Positions 26,056 to 39,460 of a stretch of 64,000 bases of DNA are shown here, piece by piece. The DNA comes from Acanthosepion esculentum. Its lineage: Eukaryota > Mollusca > Cephalopoda > Sepiida > Sepiidae. The translations under genes were made by a program, and so were the position numbers. The notes beneath the pieces are model-generated. The model worked only from the letters and a program-made list of their open reading frames with translations. It had not been told where the DNA came from and ran no database searches. The DNA lies in the NCBI GenBank assembly GCA_964036315.1, contig CAXIWW010000817.1:3445501-3509500 (forward strand). Direction: 5' to 3'. Positions within the stretch are counted from its first letter, which is position 1; every line of letters starts with the position of its first letter.

Positions 26056-26917
26056 GCAGTTTCACAAAAGAGCCAAGAGAAGTCGGCTCGTAGATGCCTG
26101 ACATTGCTTGTAAGGCCATTGTCACAAAAGCGCCAGGAGAATTCGGCTGGTAGCAGCCTGAGATTACTTGTAAGGCAGTTGCCACAAAAGGACCTGGAGA
26201 AATCGGCTCGTAGCTTCCTGGGATTGCTTGTAAGGCAATTCGCACAAAAAGACAGGAGAATTCATATTGCTGCAGCCTGAGAATGCTTGTAAGGCAGATG
26301 CCACAAATGAAACAGGAGAAATCGGTTCGTAGCAGCCTGGGATTGCTTGTAAGGCAATTGGCACAAAAGTCAGGAGAATTGTACTAGCGACAGCTTGAGA
26401 TTGCTTGTAAGGTAGTTGTCACAAAAGAGCCAGGATATGTCGATTTGTAGCGGCCTGAGATTGCTTGTAAGGCAGTTTCACAAAAGAGCCAGGAGAATTC
26501 GTCTTGTAGCAGCCTGAGATTTCTTGTAAGGCAGTTGCTACAAAAGGGCCAGGAGAAATCGGCACGTAGCCGCCTGGGATTGCTTGTAAGGCAATTGGCA
26601 CAAAAAGCTAGGAGTATTGGGATTGCTGCAGCCTGAGATTGCTTGTAAGGCAGTTGTCACAATAGAACCAGGAGAATTCGGCTTGTAGCAGCCTGAGATT
26701 GCTTGTAAGGCAGTTACCACAAAAGAGCCAAGAGAAATCGGCATGTAGCCGCCTGGGATTGCTTTTTCGGCAATTGGCACAAAAAGTCAGGAGAACAGTC
26801 CTGGCGGCAGCCTGAGATTCCTTGTAAGGCAGTTGTCAAAAAAGAGGCAGAAGATGTCGATTTGTAGCGGCCTGAGATTGCTTGCAAGGCAGTTTCACAA
26901 AAGAGCCAGGCGTATTC
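26056..26917 (-). repeat. Satellite B higher-order repeat (period about 951 bp), copy 2
   Basis: Near-identical to 25,105-25,966. It has small differences such as one fewer A in GGCACAAAAGTCAGG at about 26,350. A third, more diverged start of the series follows at about 26,995. Confidence 0.8.
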
Positions 26918-28175
26918 GTCTTGTAGCGGCCTGAGATTGCTTGTAAGGCAGTTTCACAAAAGAGACAGGAGATGTCGTTTTGTAGCAGACTGATATTACT
27001 TGTAAGGCAGTTTCACAAAAGAGCCAAAAGAAGTCGGCGCGTTGCAGCCTGACATTTCTTGTAAGGCAGTTGTCACAAAAGCGCCAGGAGAATTCTGCTT
27101 GTAGCAGCCTGAGATTTCTTGTAAGGCAGTTGCCACAAAAGGGCCAGGAGAAATCGGCTCGTAGCCGCCTGGGATTGCTTGTAAGGCAATTCGCACAAAA
27201 AGCTAGGAGAATTCATATTGCTGCAGTCTGAGAATGCTTGTAAGGCAGATGCCACAAATGAGCCAGGAGAAATCGCTTCGTAGCAGCCTGGGATTGCATG
27301 TAAGGCAATTGGCACAAACAGTCAGGAGAATTGGACTAGCGGCAGCCTGAGATTGCTTCTAAGGCAGTTTCAAAAAAGAGCCAGGCGTATTCGGCTTGTA
27401 GCAGGCTGAGATTGATTGTAAGGCATTTTTAAAAAAATACACAGGGGATGTCGTTTTATAGCAGCCTGAGATTGCTTTTAAGGCAGTTTTCATAAAAGCG
27501 ACAAGAGAAGTCGGCTCGTAGACGCCTGGGATTGCTTGTAAGGCAATTTGCGCAAAAGAGCCAGGAGAATTCGGCACGCATCAGCCTGAGATTGCTTGTA
27601 AGGCAGTTGCCACAAATGAGCCAGGAGCAATCGGCTCGTAGCCGCCTGGGATTGCGATTAAGGCAATTGGCACAAAAAGCTAGGACAATTGGGATTGCTG
27701 CAGCCTGAGATTACATGTAAGGCTGTTGTCACAATAGAACCAGGAGAATTCGGCTTGTAGCAGCCTGAGATTGCTTGTAAGGCAGTTACCACAAAAGAGC
27801 CAGGAGAAATCGGCACGTAGACGCCTGGGATTGCTTTTAAGTCAATTGGCACAAAAAGTCAGGAGAACTGTCCTGGCGGCAGCCTGAAATTGCTTTTAAG
27901 GCAGTTGTCACAAAACCCCAGGAGAATTCGGCTTGAAGCAGCCTGAGATTTCTTGTAAGGCAGTTGCCACAAAAGAGACAGGAGATGTCGATTTGTAGAA
28001 GCCTGTGATTGCTTGTAAGGGAATTTGCACAAAAGAGCCAGGAGAATTCGGCTTGCAGCAGCCTGAGATTGCTTGTAAGGCAGTTGTCACAAAAGAGACA
28101 GGAGATGTCGATTTGTAGCAGCCTGAGATTGCTTGGAAGGCAGTTTCACAAAAGAGCCAGGCGTATTCGGCTTGT

Positions 28176-28196
28176 AGCAGCCTGTCTCCTGGGTGG
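28176..28196. other. Junction J2: satellite B- to satellite A-
   Basis: The B monomer GGCTTGTAGCAGCCTG runs straight into A-type TCTCCTGGGTGGGG at about 28,184. Two or three bases (CTG) could belong to either family. The last B monomer is again the CGTATTCGGC variant, as near J1. Confidence 0.85.
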
Positions 28197-31100
28197 GGGG
28201 TCGTCTGCGTGGGACTTTCTGGAATGGGGGTCTTGTGCTTGGGCCTTTCTGGGACTGTCTCCTGGGTGGGGGGTCGTCTGAGTGGGACTTTCTGGGTCTG
28301 GGTGTCGTCTGCGTGGGACTTTCTGGGACTGTCTCCTGGGTGGGGGTCGTCTGCGTGGGACTTTCTTGGACTGTCTCCTGGGTGGGGGTCGTCTGCGTGT
28401 GAATTTCTGGGACTGGGGTCGTCTGCGTGGGACTTCCTGGGACTGTCTCCTGGGTGGGGGTCGTCTGTTTCGGATTGCTGGGATTGGGGGTCGTCTGCGT
28501 GGGACTTTCTGGGACTGTCTCCTGGGTGGGGGTGTCGTCTGCGTAGGACTTTCTTGGACTGTCTCCTGGGTGGGGGGTCGTCTGCGCGGGACTTTCTGGG
28601 ACTGGGCGTCGTCTGCGTTGGACTTTATGGGACTGGGGGCCGTCTGCGTGGGACTTTCTGGGACTGTCTCCTGGGTGGGGGGGTCGTCTGCGTAGGACTT
28701 TCTTGTACTGTCTCCTGGGTGGGGGTCGTCTGCGTGGGACTTTCTGGGTCTCGGGGTCGTCTGCGTGGGACTTTCTGGGACAGTCTCCTGTCTGGGGGGT
28801 CGTCTGCGTGGGACTTTCTGGGACTGGGGGTCGTTTGCGTGGGTCTTTCTGGGACTGTCTCCTGGGTGGGGGTCGTCTGCGTGGGATTTGTGGGACTGTC
28901 TTCTACTTGGTGGGTCGTCTGCGTGGGACATTCTGGGACTGGGGTTCGTCTGCGTGGGACTTTCTGTGACTGGGGGTGGTGTGCGTGTGACTTTCTGGGA
29001 CTGGGTGTCTTCTGCGTGGGACATTCTGGGAAATGTCTGCTGGGTGGGGGGTCGTCTGCGTGGGACTTTCTGTGACTGGGGGTCATCTGCGTGGGACTTT
29101 CTGGGACTGTCTCCTGGGAGGGGGATCGTCTGCGTGGGACTCTCTGGGACTGTCTACTGGGTGGGGGGTCGTCTGCGTGGGAATTTCTTGGACAGGGGGT
29201 CGTCTGTGTGGGACTTTCTGGGACTGGGGGTCGTCTTCGTGGGACTGTCTGGGACTGGTTGTCGTCTGCGTGGGACTTTCTTGGACTGTCTCCTGGGTGG
29301 GGGGTCGTCTGCGTAGGACTTTCTTGGACTGTCTCCTGGGTGGGGGGTCGTCTGCGTAGGACTTTCTTGTACTGTCTCCTGGGTGGGGGGTCGTCTGCGT
29401 GGGACTTTCTGGGTCTGGGTGTCGTCTGCGTGGTACTTTCTGGAACTGTCTCCTGTCTGGTGGTTTGTCTGCGTGGGACTTTCTGGGACTGGGGGTCGTC
29501 TGCGTGGGTCTTTCTTGGACTGTCTCCTGGGTGGGGGTCGTCTGCGTGGGACTTTGTGGGACTGTCTTCTAGGTGGTGGGTCGTCTTCGTGGGACATTCT
29601 TGGACTGGGGTTCGTCTGCGTGGGACTTTCTGTGACTGGGGGTGGTCTGCGTGTGACTTTCTGGGACTGGGTGTCTTCTGCGTGGGACATTCAGGGAAAT
29701 GTCTGCTGGGTGGGGGGTCGTCTGCGTGGGACTTTCTGGGACTGGGGGTCGTCTGCGTGGGACTTTCTGTGACTGGGGGTCATCTGCGTGGGACTTTCTG
29801 GGACTGGGGGTCGTCTGCGTGGAACTTTATGGGACTGGGGTTCGTCTGCGTGGGACTTTCTGGGACTGTCTCCTGGGTGGGGGGTCGTCTGCGTGGGACT
29901 TTCGGGGACTGACTCCTGGGTGGTGGGTCGTCTGTGTGGGACTCTCTGGGACTGGGGGTCGTCTGCGTGGGACTTTCTGGGACTGGGGGTTGTCTGCGTG
30001 GGACTTTCTTGGACTGTCTCCTGGGTGGGGGGGTCGTCTCCGTAGGACTTCCTTGGACTGTCTCCTGGGTGGGGGGTCGTCTGCGTGGGACTTTCTGGGA
30101 CTGGGGGTCGTCTGCGTGGGACTTTCTGGGACAGTCTCCTGTCTGGGGGGTCGTCTGCCTGGGACATACTGGGTCTGGGGGTCGTCTTCGTGGCTCTTTC
30201 TGGGAATGTCTTCTAGGTGGTGGGTCGTCTGCGTGGGACATTCTGGGACTGGGGGTCGTCTGCGTGGGACTTTCTGTGACTGGGGGTGGTCTGCGTGGGA
30301 CTTTCTGTGACTGGGTGTCTTCTGCGTGGGACTTTCTGGGAAATGTCTGCTGGGTGGGGGGTCGTCTGCGTGGGACTTTGTGGGACTGGAGGTCATCTGC
30401 CTGGGACTTTGTGGGACTGGGGGTCATCTGCGTGGGACTTTCTGTGACTGTCTCCTGGGTGGGGGTCGTCTGCGTGGGACTTTCTGGGACTGTCTCCTGG
30501 GTGGGGGGTCGTCTGCGCGGGACTTTCTGTGACTGGGCGTCGTCTGCGTTGGACTTTATGGGACTGGGGGCCGTCTGCGTGGGACTTTCTGGGACTGTCT
30601 CCTCGGTGGGGGGTCGTCTGCGTGGGACTTTCTGGGTCTGGGGGTCGTCTGCGTGGGACTTTCTGGGACTGTCTCCTGTCTTGGGGGTCGTCTGCGTGGG
30701 ACTTTCTGGGACTGGGGGTCGTTTGCGTGGGTCTTTCTGGGACTGTCTCCTGGGTGGGGGTCGTCTGCGTGGGATTTGTGGGACTGTCTTCTACTTGGTG
30801 GGTCGTCTGCGTGGGACATTCTGGGACTGGGGTTCGTCTGCGTGGGACTTTCTGTGACTGGGGGTGGTCTGCGTGTGACTTTCTGGGACTGGGTGTCTTC
30901 TGCGTGGGACATTCAGGGAAATGTCTGCTGGGTGGGGGGTCGTCTGCGTGGGACTTTCTGGGACTGGGGGTCGTCTGCGTGGGACTTTCTGTGACTGGGG
31001 GTCATCTGCGTGGGACTTTCTGGGACTGGGGGTCGTCTGCGTGGAACTTTATGGGACTGGGGGTCGTCTGCGTGGATCTTTCTGGGACTGGGGGTCGTCT

Positions 31101-34100
31101 GCGTGGGACTTTCTGGGACTGTCTCCTATCTGGGGGGTCGTCTGCCTGGGACTTACTGGGTCTGGGGGTCGTCTTCGTGGGTCTTCCTGGGAATGTCTTC
31201 TAGGTGGTGGGTCGTCTGCGTGGGACATTCTGGGACTGGGGGTCGTCTGCGTGGGACTTTATGTGACTGGGGGTGGTCTGCGTGGGACTTTCTGGGACTG
31301 GGTGTCGTCTGCGTGGGACTTTCTGGGAAATGTCTGCTGGGTGGGGGGTCGTCTGCGTGGGACTTTGTGGGACTGGGGGTCATCTGCATGGGACTTTCTT
31401 GGACTGGGGGTCGTCTGCGTGGGACTTTCTGGGACTGGGCGTCGTCTGCGTGGGACTTTCTGGGACTGGGGGTCGTCTGCGTGGGACTTTCTGGGACTGT
31501 CTCCTGGGAGGGGGATCGTCTGCGTGGGACTCTCTGGGACTGTCTACTGGGTGGGGGGTCGTCTGCGAGGGAAATTCTGGGACAGGGGGTCGTCTGCGTG
31601 GGACTTTCGGGGACTGATTCCTGGGTGGGGGGTCGTCTGTGTGGGACTTTCTGGGACTGGGGGTCGTCTGCGTGGGACTGTCTGGGACTGGTTGTCGTCT
31701 GCGTGGGACTTTCTTGGACTGTCTCCTGGGTGGGGGGTCGTCTGTGTAGGACTTTCTTGGACTGTCTCCTGGGTCGGGGGTCGTCTGGCAGGGATTTTCT
31801 AGGATTGGGGATGGTCTGCGTGGGACTTTCTGGTACTGTCTCCTGTCTGGGGGGTCGTCTGCGTGGGACTTTCTGGGACAGGGGGTCGTCTGCGTGGGAC
31901 TTTCTGGTACTGACTCCAGGGTGGGGGGTCGTCTGTGTGGGACTTTCTGGGACTGGGGGTCATCTGAGTGGGACTTTCAGGGACTGGGTGTCGTCTGCGT
32001 GGGACTTTCTGGGACTGTCTACTTGGTGGGGGGTCGTCTGCGTAGGACTTTCTTGGACTGTCTCCTGGGTGGGGGGTCGTCTGCGTGGGACTTTCTGGGA
32101 CTTGGTTCGTCTTCATGGGAATTTATGGGACTGGGGGTCGTCTGCGTGGGACTTTCTGTGACTGTCTCCTGGGTAGGGGGGTCGTCTGCGTAGGACTTTC
32201 TTGTACTGTCTCCTGGGTGGGGGGTCGTCTGCGTGGGACTTTCTGGGACTGGGGGTCGTCTGCGTGGGATTTCTGGGACTGTCTTCTAGGTGGTGGGTCG
32301 TCTGCGTGGGACTTTCTGGGACTGGGGGTGGTCCGCGTGTGACTTTCTGGGAATGTGTGTCGTCTGCGTGGGACTTCCTGGGAAATGTCTGCTGGGTGGG
32401 GGGTCGTCTGCGTGGGACTTTCTGGGACTGGGGGTCGTCTGCGTGGGATTTCTGGGACTGTCTTCTAGGTGGTGGGTCGTCTGCGTGGGACTTTCTGGGA
32501 CTGTCTCCTGGGTGGGGGTCGTCTGCGTGGGACTTTCTGGGACTGTCTCCTGGGTGGGGGGTCGTCTGCGTGCGAATTTCTGGGACAGGGGGTCGTCTAC
32601 GTGGGACTTTCGGGGATTGACTCCTGGGTGGGTGGTCGTCTGTGTGGGACTTTCTGGGACTGGGGGTCGTCTGCGTGGGACTTTCTGGGACTGGGGGTCG
32701 TCTGCGTGGGACTTTCTTGGACTGTCTCCTAGGTGGGGGGTCGTCTGCGTAGGACTTTCTTGGACTGTCTCCTGGGTGGGGGGTCGTCTGCGTGGGACTT
32801 TCTGGGACTGGGGGTCGTCTGCGTGGTACTTTCTGGGACTGTCTCCTGTCTGGGGGGTCGTCTGCCTGGGACTTACTGGGACTGGGGGTCGTCTGCGTGG
32901 GTCTTTCTGGGACTGTCTTCTAGGCGGCGGGTCGTCTGCGTGGGACTTTCTGGGACTGGGGGTCGTCTGCGTGGGACTTTCTGTGACTGGGGGTGGTCTG
33001 CGTGGGACTTTCTGTGACTGTCTCCTGGGTGGAGGGACGTCTGCGTTGGTCTTTCTGGGACTGGGGGTCGTCTGGGTGGGACATTCTGGGACTGGGGTTG
33101 TCTGAGTGGGACTTTCTGGGACAGTCTCCTGGGTGGGGGGTCGTCTGCGTGGGACTTTCTGGGACTGTCTCCTGGGTGGGGGTCGTCTGTTTGGGACTTT
33201 CTGGTACTGTCTCCTGGGTGAGGGGTCGTCTGCGTGGGAATTTCTGGGACAGGGGGTCGTCTACTAGGGACTTTCTGGGACTCGGTGTCGTCTGCGTGGG
33301 ACTTTCTGGGAAGTGTCTGCTGGGTGGGGGGTCGTCTGCGTGGGAATTTGTGGGACTGGGGGTCATCTGCGTGGGACTTTCTGGGACTGGGGGTCGTCTG
33401 CGTGGAACTTTCTGGGACTGGGGGTCGTCTCCGTGGGTCTTTCTGGGACTGTCTCCTGGATGGAGGGTCGTCTGCGTGGGACTTTCTGGGACTGTCTCCT
33501 GGGTGGGTGGTCGTCTGCGTGGGACTTTCTGGGACAGTCGCCTATATTGGGGGTCGTCGGCGTGGGAACTTCTGGGACTGTGGGTTATCTGCGTGGGACT
33601 TTCTTGTACTGGGGGTCGTCTGCGTGGACTTTCTTGTACAGTCTCCTGGGTGGGGGGTCGTCTGCGTGGGACTTTCTGGGACTGGGGGTCGTCTGCGTGG
33701 GATTTCTGGGACTGTCTTCTAGGTGGTCGGTCGTCTGCGTGGGACTTTCTGGGACTGTCTTCTAGGCGGTGGGTCGTCTGGGTGGGACTTTCTGGGACTG
33801 GGGGTCGTCTGCGTGGGACTTTCTGTGACTGCTGGTGGTCTGCGTGGGACTTTCTGGGACTGTCTCCAGGGTGGGGGGTCTTCTGCGTGGGAATTTCTGG
33901 GACAGGGGGTCGTCTACTAGGGACTTTCTGGGACTCGGTGTCGTCTGCGTGGGACTTTCTGGGAAGTGTCTGCTGGGTGGGGGGTCCTCTGCGGGGGACT
34001 TTGTGGGACTGGGGGTCGTCTCCGTGGGTCTTTCTGGGACTGTCTCCTGGATGGGGGGTCGTCTGCGTGGGACTTTCTGGGACTGTCTCCTGGGTGGGGG

Positions 34101-34690
34101 ATCGTCTGCGTGGGACTTTCTGGAACAGTCTCCAATATTACGGGGCGTCGGCGTGGGAACTGTCTCCTGGGTGAGGGGTCGTCTGCGTGGGACTTTCTGG
34201 GACTGGAGATCGTCTGCATGGGACTTTCTGGGACTGTCTCCTGGGCTGGGTGTCGTCTGCGTGGGACTTTCTGTGACTGTCTCCTGGGTGGGGGCCGTCT
34301 GCGTGGGACTTTCTGGGACTGGGTGTCGTCTGCGTGGGACTTTCTGTGACTGGGTGTGGTCTGCGTGGGACTTTCTGGGACTGGGTGGCATGTGCGTGGG
34401 ACTTTCTGGGAAATGTCTGATGGGTGGGGGGTCGTCTGCGTGGGACTTTGTGGGACTGGGGGTCATCTGCCTGGGACTTTCTGGGACTTGGGGTCATCTG
34501 CGTGGGACTTTCTGGGACTGTTTCCTGGGTGGGGGTCGTCTGCATGGGACATTCTGGGACTGTCTCCTGGGTGGGGGTCGTCAGCCTGGGATTTCTGGGA
34601 CTGGGTGTCGTCTGCGTGTGACTTTCTGGGACTGTCTCCGGGGTGGAGGGTCGTCTGCGTGGGTCTTTCTGGGACTGAGGGTCGTCTGGG

Positions 34691-35650
34691 TGGGACATTC
34701 TGGGACTGGGGTCGTTTGCGTGGGACTTCTCCTGTCTGGGGGGTCGTCTGCCTGGGACTTACTGAGTCTGGGGGTCGTCTTCGTAGGTCTTTCTGGGAAT
34801 GTATTCTAGGTGGTGGGTCGTCTGCGTGGGACATTCTGGGACTGGGGGTCATCTGCCTGGGATTTTCTGGGACTGGGGGTCGTCTGCGTGGGACTTTCTT
34901 GGACTGGGGGTCGTCTGCGTGGGACTTTCTGGGACTGGGGGTCGTCTGCGTGGGACTTTCTTGGACTGGGGGTCGTCTGCGTGGGACTTTCTGGGACTGT
35001 CTCCTGGGAGGGGGATCGTCTGCGTGGGACTCTCTGGGACTGTCTACTGGGTGGGGGGTCGTCTGCGTGGGAATTTCTGGGACAGGGGGTCGTCTGCGTG
35101 GGACTTTCGGGGACTGACTCCTGGGTGGGGGGTCGTCTATGATGGACTTTCTGGGACTGCGGGTCGTCTGCGTGGGACTGTCTGGGACTGTCTCCTGTCT
35201 GGGGGGTCTTCTGCGTGGGACTTTCTGGGACTGGGGGTCGTCTGCGTGGGACTTTCTGGTACTGTCTCCAGGGTGGGGGGTCGTCTGCGTGGGACTTTCT
35301 GGTACTACCTCCAGGGTGGCGGGTCGTCTGCGTGGGAATTTCTGGGACAGGGGGCCTTCTGCGTGGGACTTTCTGGGACTGTCTCCTGGGTGGGGGGTCG
35401 TCTGTGTGGGACTTTCGGGGACTGGGGGTCGTCTGAGTGGGACTTTCTGGGACTGGGGGTCGTCTGCGTGGGACTTTCTGGGATTGTCTCCTGGGTGGGG
35501 GGGTCGTCTGCGTAGGACTTTCTTGGACTGTCTCCTGGGTGGGGGGTCGTCTGCGTGGGACGTTCTGGGACTGCCTCCTGTCTGGGGGGTCGTCAGCGTG
35601 GGGCTTTGTGGTACTGTCTCCAGGCTGGGTGGTCGTCTCCGGGGGACTTT
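34691..35650 (-). repeat. Satellite A higher-order segment, 1,937-bp offset, copy 1
   Basis: Begins at GACATTCTGGGACTGGGGTC with a truncated module (TGGGACTTCTCCTGTC) and runs to the GTACTGTCTCCAGGCTGGG module. The same string of modules recurs at 36,628-37,587. By eye there are only scattered substitutions. Confidence 0.8.
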
Positions 35651-36627
35651 CTGGTACTTTCTCCAGGGTGGGGGGTCGTCTGCGTGGGACTTTCTTGGAC
35701 TGGGTGTCGTCTGCGTGGGACTTTCTGGGACTGTCTCCTGGGTGGGGGGTCGTCTGCGTGGGAATTTCTGGGACAGGGGTCGTCTACTAGGGACTTTCTG
35801 GGACTCGGTGTCGTCTGCGTGGGACTTTCTGGGAAGTGTCTGCTGGGTGGGGGGTCCTCTGCGTGGGACTTTGTGGGACTGGGGGTCATCTGCGTGGGAC
35901 TTTCTGGGACTGGGGGTCGTCTGCGTGGAACTTTCTGGGACTGGGGGTCGTCTCCGTGGGTCTTTCTGGGACTGTCTCCTGGATGGGGGGTCGTCTGCGT
36001 CGGACTTTCTGGGACTGTCTCCTGGGTGGGGGTCGTCTGCGTGGGACTTTCTGGGAATGGGGGTCGTCTGCGTGGGACTTTCTGGGACTGTCTCCTGGGT
36101 GGGGGGGTCGTCTGCGTAGGACTTTCTTGGACTGTCTCCTGGGTGGGGGGTCGTCTGCGTGGGACTTTCTGGGACTGGGGGTCGTCTGCGTCGGACTTTC
36201 TTGGACTGTCTCCTGTCTGGGGTGTCGTCTGCGTGGGACTTTCTGGTACTGTCTCCAGGGTGGCGGGTCGTCTGCGTGGGAATTTCTGGGACAGGGGGTC
36301 TTCTGCGTGGGACTTTCTGGGCCTGTCTCCTGGGTGGGGGGGTCGTCTGCGTAGGCCTTTCTTGGACTGTCTCCCTGGTGGGGGGTCGTCTGCGTGGGAC
36401 TTTCTTGGACTGTCTCCTGTGTGGGGGCCGTCTGCGTGGGACTTTCTGGGACTGGGGGTCGTCTGCGTGGGACTTTCTTGGACTCTCTCCTGTCTGGGGG
36501 GTCGTCTTTGTGGGACTTTCTGGTACTGTCTCCAGGGTGAGGGGTCGTCTGCGTGGGAATTTCAGGGACTGGGTGTCGTCCTGGTGGGACTTTCTGGGAC
36601 TGACTCCTGGGTGGGGGTTTGTCTGTG

Positions 36628-37587
36628 TGGGACATTCTGGGACTGGGGTCGTTTGCGTGGGACTTCTCCTGTCTGGGGGGTCGTCTGCCTGGGACTTACT
36701 GAGTCTGGGGGTCGTCTTCGTAGGTCTTTCTGGGAATGTATTCTAGGTGGTGGGTCGTCTGCGTGGGACATTCTGGGACTGGGGGTCATCTGCCTGGGAT
36801 TTTCTGGGACTGGGGGTCGTCTGCGTGGGACTTTCTTGGACTGGGGGTCGTCTGCGTGGGACTTTCTGGGACTGGGGGTCGTCTGCGTGGGACTTTCTTG
36901 GACTGCGGGTCGTCTGCGTGGGACTTTCTGGGACTGTCTCCTGGGAGGGGGATCGTCTGCGTGGGACTCTCTGGGACTGTCTACTGGGTGGGGGGTCGTC
37001 TGCGTGGGAATTTTTGGGACAGGGGGTCGTCTGCGTGGGACTTTCGGGGACTGACTCCTGGGTGGGGGTTCGTCTATGTGGGACTTTCTGGGACTGCGGG
37101 TCGTCTGCGTGGGACTGTCTGGGACTGTCTCCTGTCTGGGGGGTCTTCTGCGTGGGACTTTCTGGGACTGGGGGTCGTCTGCGTGGGACTTTCTGGTACT
37201 GTCTCCAGGGTGGGGGGTCGTCTGCGTGGGACTTTCTGGTACTACCTCCAGGGTGGCGGGTCGTCTGCGTGGGAATTTCTGGGACAGGGGGCCTTCTGCG
37301 TGGGACTTTCTGGGACTGTCTCCTGGGTGGGGGGTCGTCTGTGTGGGACTTTCGGGGACTGGGGGTCGTCTGAGTGGGACTTTCTGGGACTGGGGGTCGT
37401 CTGCGTGGGACTTTCTGGGATTGTCTCCTGGGTGGGGGGGTCGTCTGCGTAGGACATTCTTGGACTGTCTCCTGGGTGGGGGGTTCGTCTGCGTGGGACG
37501 TTCTGGGACTGCCTCCTGTCTGGGGGGTCGTCAGCGTGGGGCTTTGTGGTACTGTCTCCAGGCTGGGGGGTCGTCTCCGGGGGACTT
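36628..37587 (-). repeat. Satellite A higher-order segment, 1,937-bp offset, copy 2
   Basis: Second copy of 34,691-35,650. It is followed at 37,590-37,815 by a near copy of 36,405-36,630, so the tandem series was interrupted by an internal deletion of roughly 750 bp. Confidence 0.75.
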
Positions 37588-38918
37588 ACTTGGACTGTCT
37601 CCTGTGTGGGGGCCGTCTGCGTGGGACTTTCTGGGACTGGGGGTCGTCTGCGTGGGACTTTCTTGGATTCTCTCCTGTCTGGGGGGTCGTCTTTGTGGGA
37701 CTTTCTGGTACTGTCTCCAGGGTGAGGGGTCGTCTGCGTGGGAATTTCAGGGACTGGGTGTCGTCTGCGTGGGACTTTCTGGGACTGACTCCTGGGTGGG
37801 GGGTTGTCTGTGTGGGACTTTCTGGGACTGGGGTCGTCTGAGTCGGACATTCTGGGACTGGGGGTCGTCTGCGTGGGACTTCCTGGGACTGACTCCTGGG
37901 TGGGGGGTCGTCTGTGTGGGACTTTCTCGGACTGGGGGTCGTGTGAGTGGGACTTTCTGGGACTGGGGGTCGTCTGCGTGGGACTTTCTGTGACTGTCTC
38001 CTGGGTGGGGGGTCGTCTGCGTAGGACTTTCTTGGACTGTCTCCTGAGTGGGGGGTCGTCTGCGTGAGACTTTCTGGGACTGGGGGTCGTCTGCGTCGGA
38101 CTTTCTGGGACTGGGGGTCGTCTGCGTGGGAATTTCTGGGACTGTCTCCTGGGTGGGGGGTCGTCTGCGTAGGACTTTCTTGTACTGTCTCCTGGGTGGG
38201 GGTCGTCTGCGTGGGACTTTCTGGGAATGGGGGTCGTCTGCGTGGGACTTTCTGGGACTGTCTCCTGGGTGGGGGGGTCGTCTGCGTAGGACTTTCTTGG
38301 ACTGTCTCCTGGGTGGGGGGTCGTCTGCGTGGGACTTTCTGGGACTGGGGGTCGTCTGCGTCGGACTTTCTTGGACTGTCTCCTGTCTGGGGTGTCGTCT
38401 GCGTGGGACTTTCTGGTACTGTCTCCAGGGTGGCGGGTCGTCAGCGTGGGAATTTCTGGGACAGGGGGTCTTCTGCATGGGACTTTCTGGGCCTGTCTCC
38501 TGGGTGGGGGGTCGTCTGTGTGGGACTTTCGGGGACTGGGTGTCGTCTGAGTGGGAATTTCTGGGACTGAGGGTCGTCTGCGTAGAACTTTCTGGGACTG
38601 TCTCCTGGGTGCGGGGGTCGTCTGCGTAGGACTTTCTTGGACTGTCTCCTGGGTGGGGGGTAGTCTGCGTGGGACTTTCTGGGACTGTCTCCTGTCTTGG
38701 GGGTCGTCTGCGTGGGAATTTCAGGGACTGGGTATCGTCTGCGTGGGACTTTCTTGGACTGACTCCTGGGTGGGGGGTCGTCTGTGTGGGACTTTCTGGG
38801 ACTGGGGGTCGTCTGAGTGGGACTTTCTGGGACTGGGGGTCGTCTGTGTGGGACTTTAGGTGACTGTCTCCTGGGTGGGGGGGGTCGTCTTCGTGGACTT
38901 TCTTGGACTGTCTCCTGA

Positions 38919-39460
38919 GTGGGGGGTCGTCTGCGTGAGACTTTCTGGGATTGGGGTCGTCTGCGTCGGAATTTCTGGGACTGGGGGTCGTCTGCGTGGG
39001 AATTTCTGGGACTGTCTCCTGGGTGGGGGTTCGTCTGCGTAGGACATTCTTGTACTGTCTCCTGGGTGGGGGGTCGTCTGCGTGTGACTTTCTGTGACTG
39101 GGGGTCGTCTGCGTGGGACTTTCTGGGACTGTCTCCTTTCTGGGGGTCGTCTGCGTGGGACTTTCTGGGACAGGGGGTATTCTGCGTGGGACTTTCTGGG
39201 ACTGTCTCCTGGGTGGGGGGTCGTCTGAGTGGGACTTTGTGGGTCTGGGTATCGACTGCGTGGGACTTTCTGGGACTGTCTCCTGGGTGGGGGGTCGTCT
39301 GCGTAGGACTTTCTTGGACTGTCTCTTGGGTGGGGGTCGTCTGCGTGGGACTTTCTGGGACTGGGGGTGGTCTGCGTGGGACTTTCTGGGACTGGGTGTC
39401 GTCTGCGTGGGACTTTCTGGGAAATGTCTGCTGGGTGGGGGGTCGTCTGCGTGGGACTTT
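38919..39460 (-). repeat. Inverted copy of the A1 higher-order repeat
   Basis: Reverse complement of about 680-1,219 (and of its copies near 2.9-3.5 and 6.3-6.85 kb). It shares rare landmarks in order: CTCCTTTCTGGGGGTCG, TGTGGGTCTGGGTATCGAC and CTGGGAAATGTCTGCTGGG. Confidence 0.75.

Larger units (their letters stand above)
21456..28184 (-). repeat. Satellite B array, - orientation
   Basis: About 112 reverse-oriented 60-bp monomers (on the + strand: CCTGAGATTGCTTGTAAGGC followed by AGTTGTCACAAAAG). It contains higher-order structure. Near-identical segments lie at 21,834-22,182, 22,845-23,181 and 23,976-24,324 (offsets 1,011 and 1,131 bp), and a period of about 951 bp runs from 25,105 to about 26,917. 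Open frames here are monomer artefacts. Confidence 0.95.
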
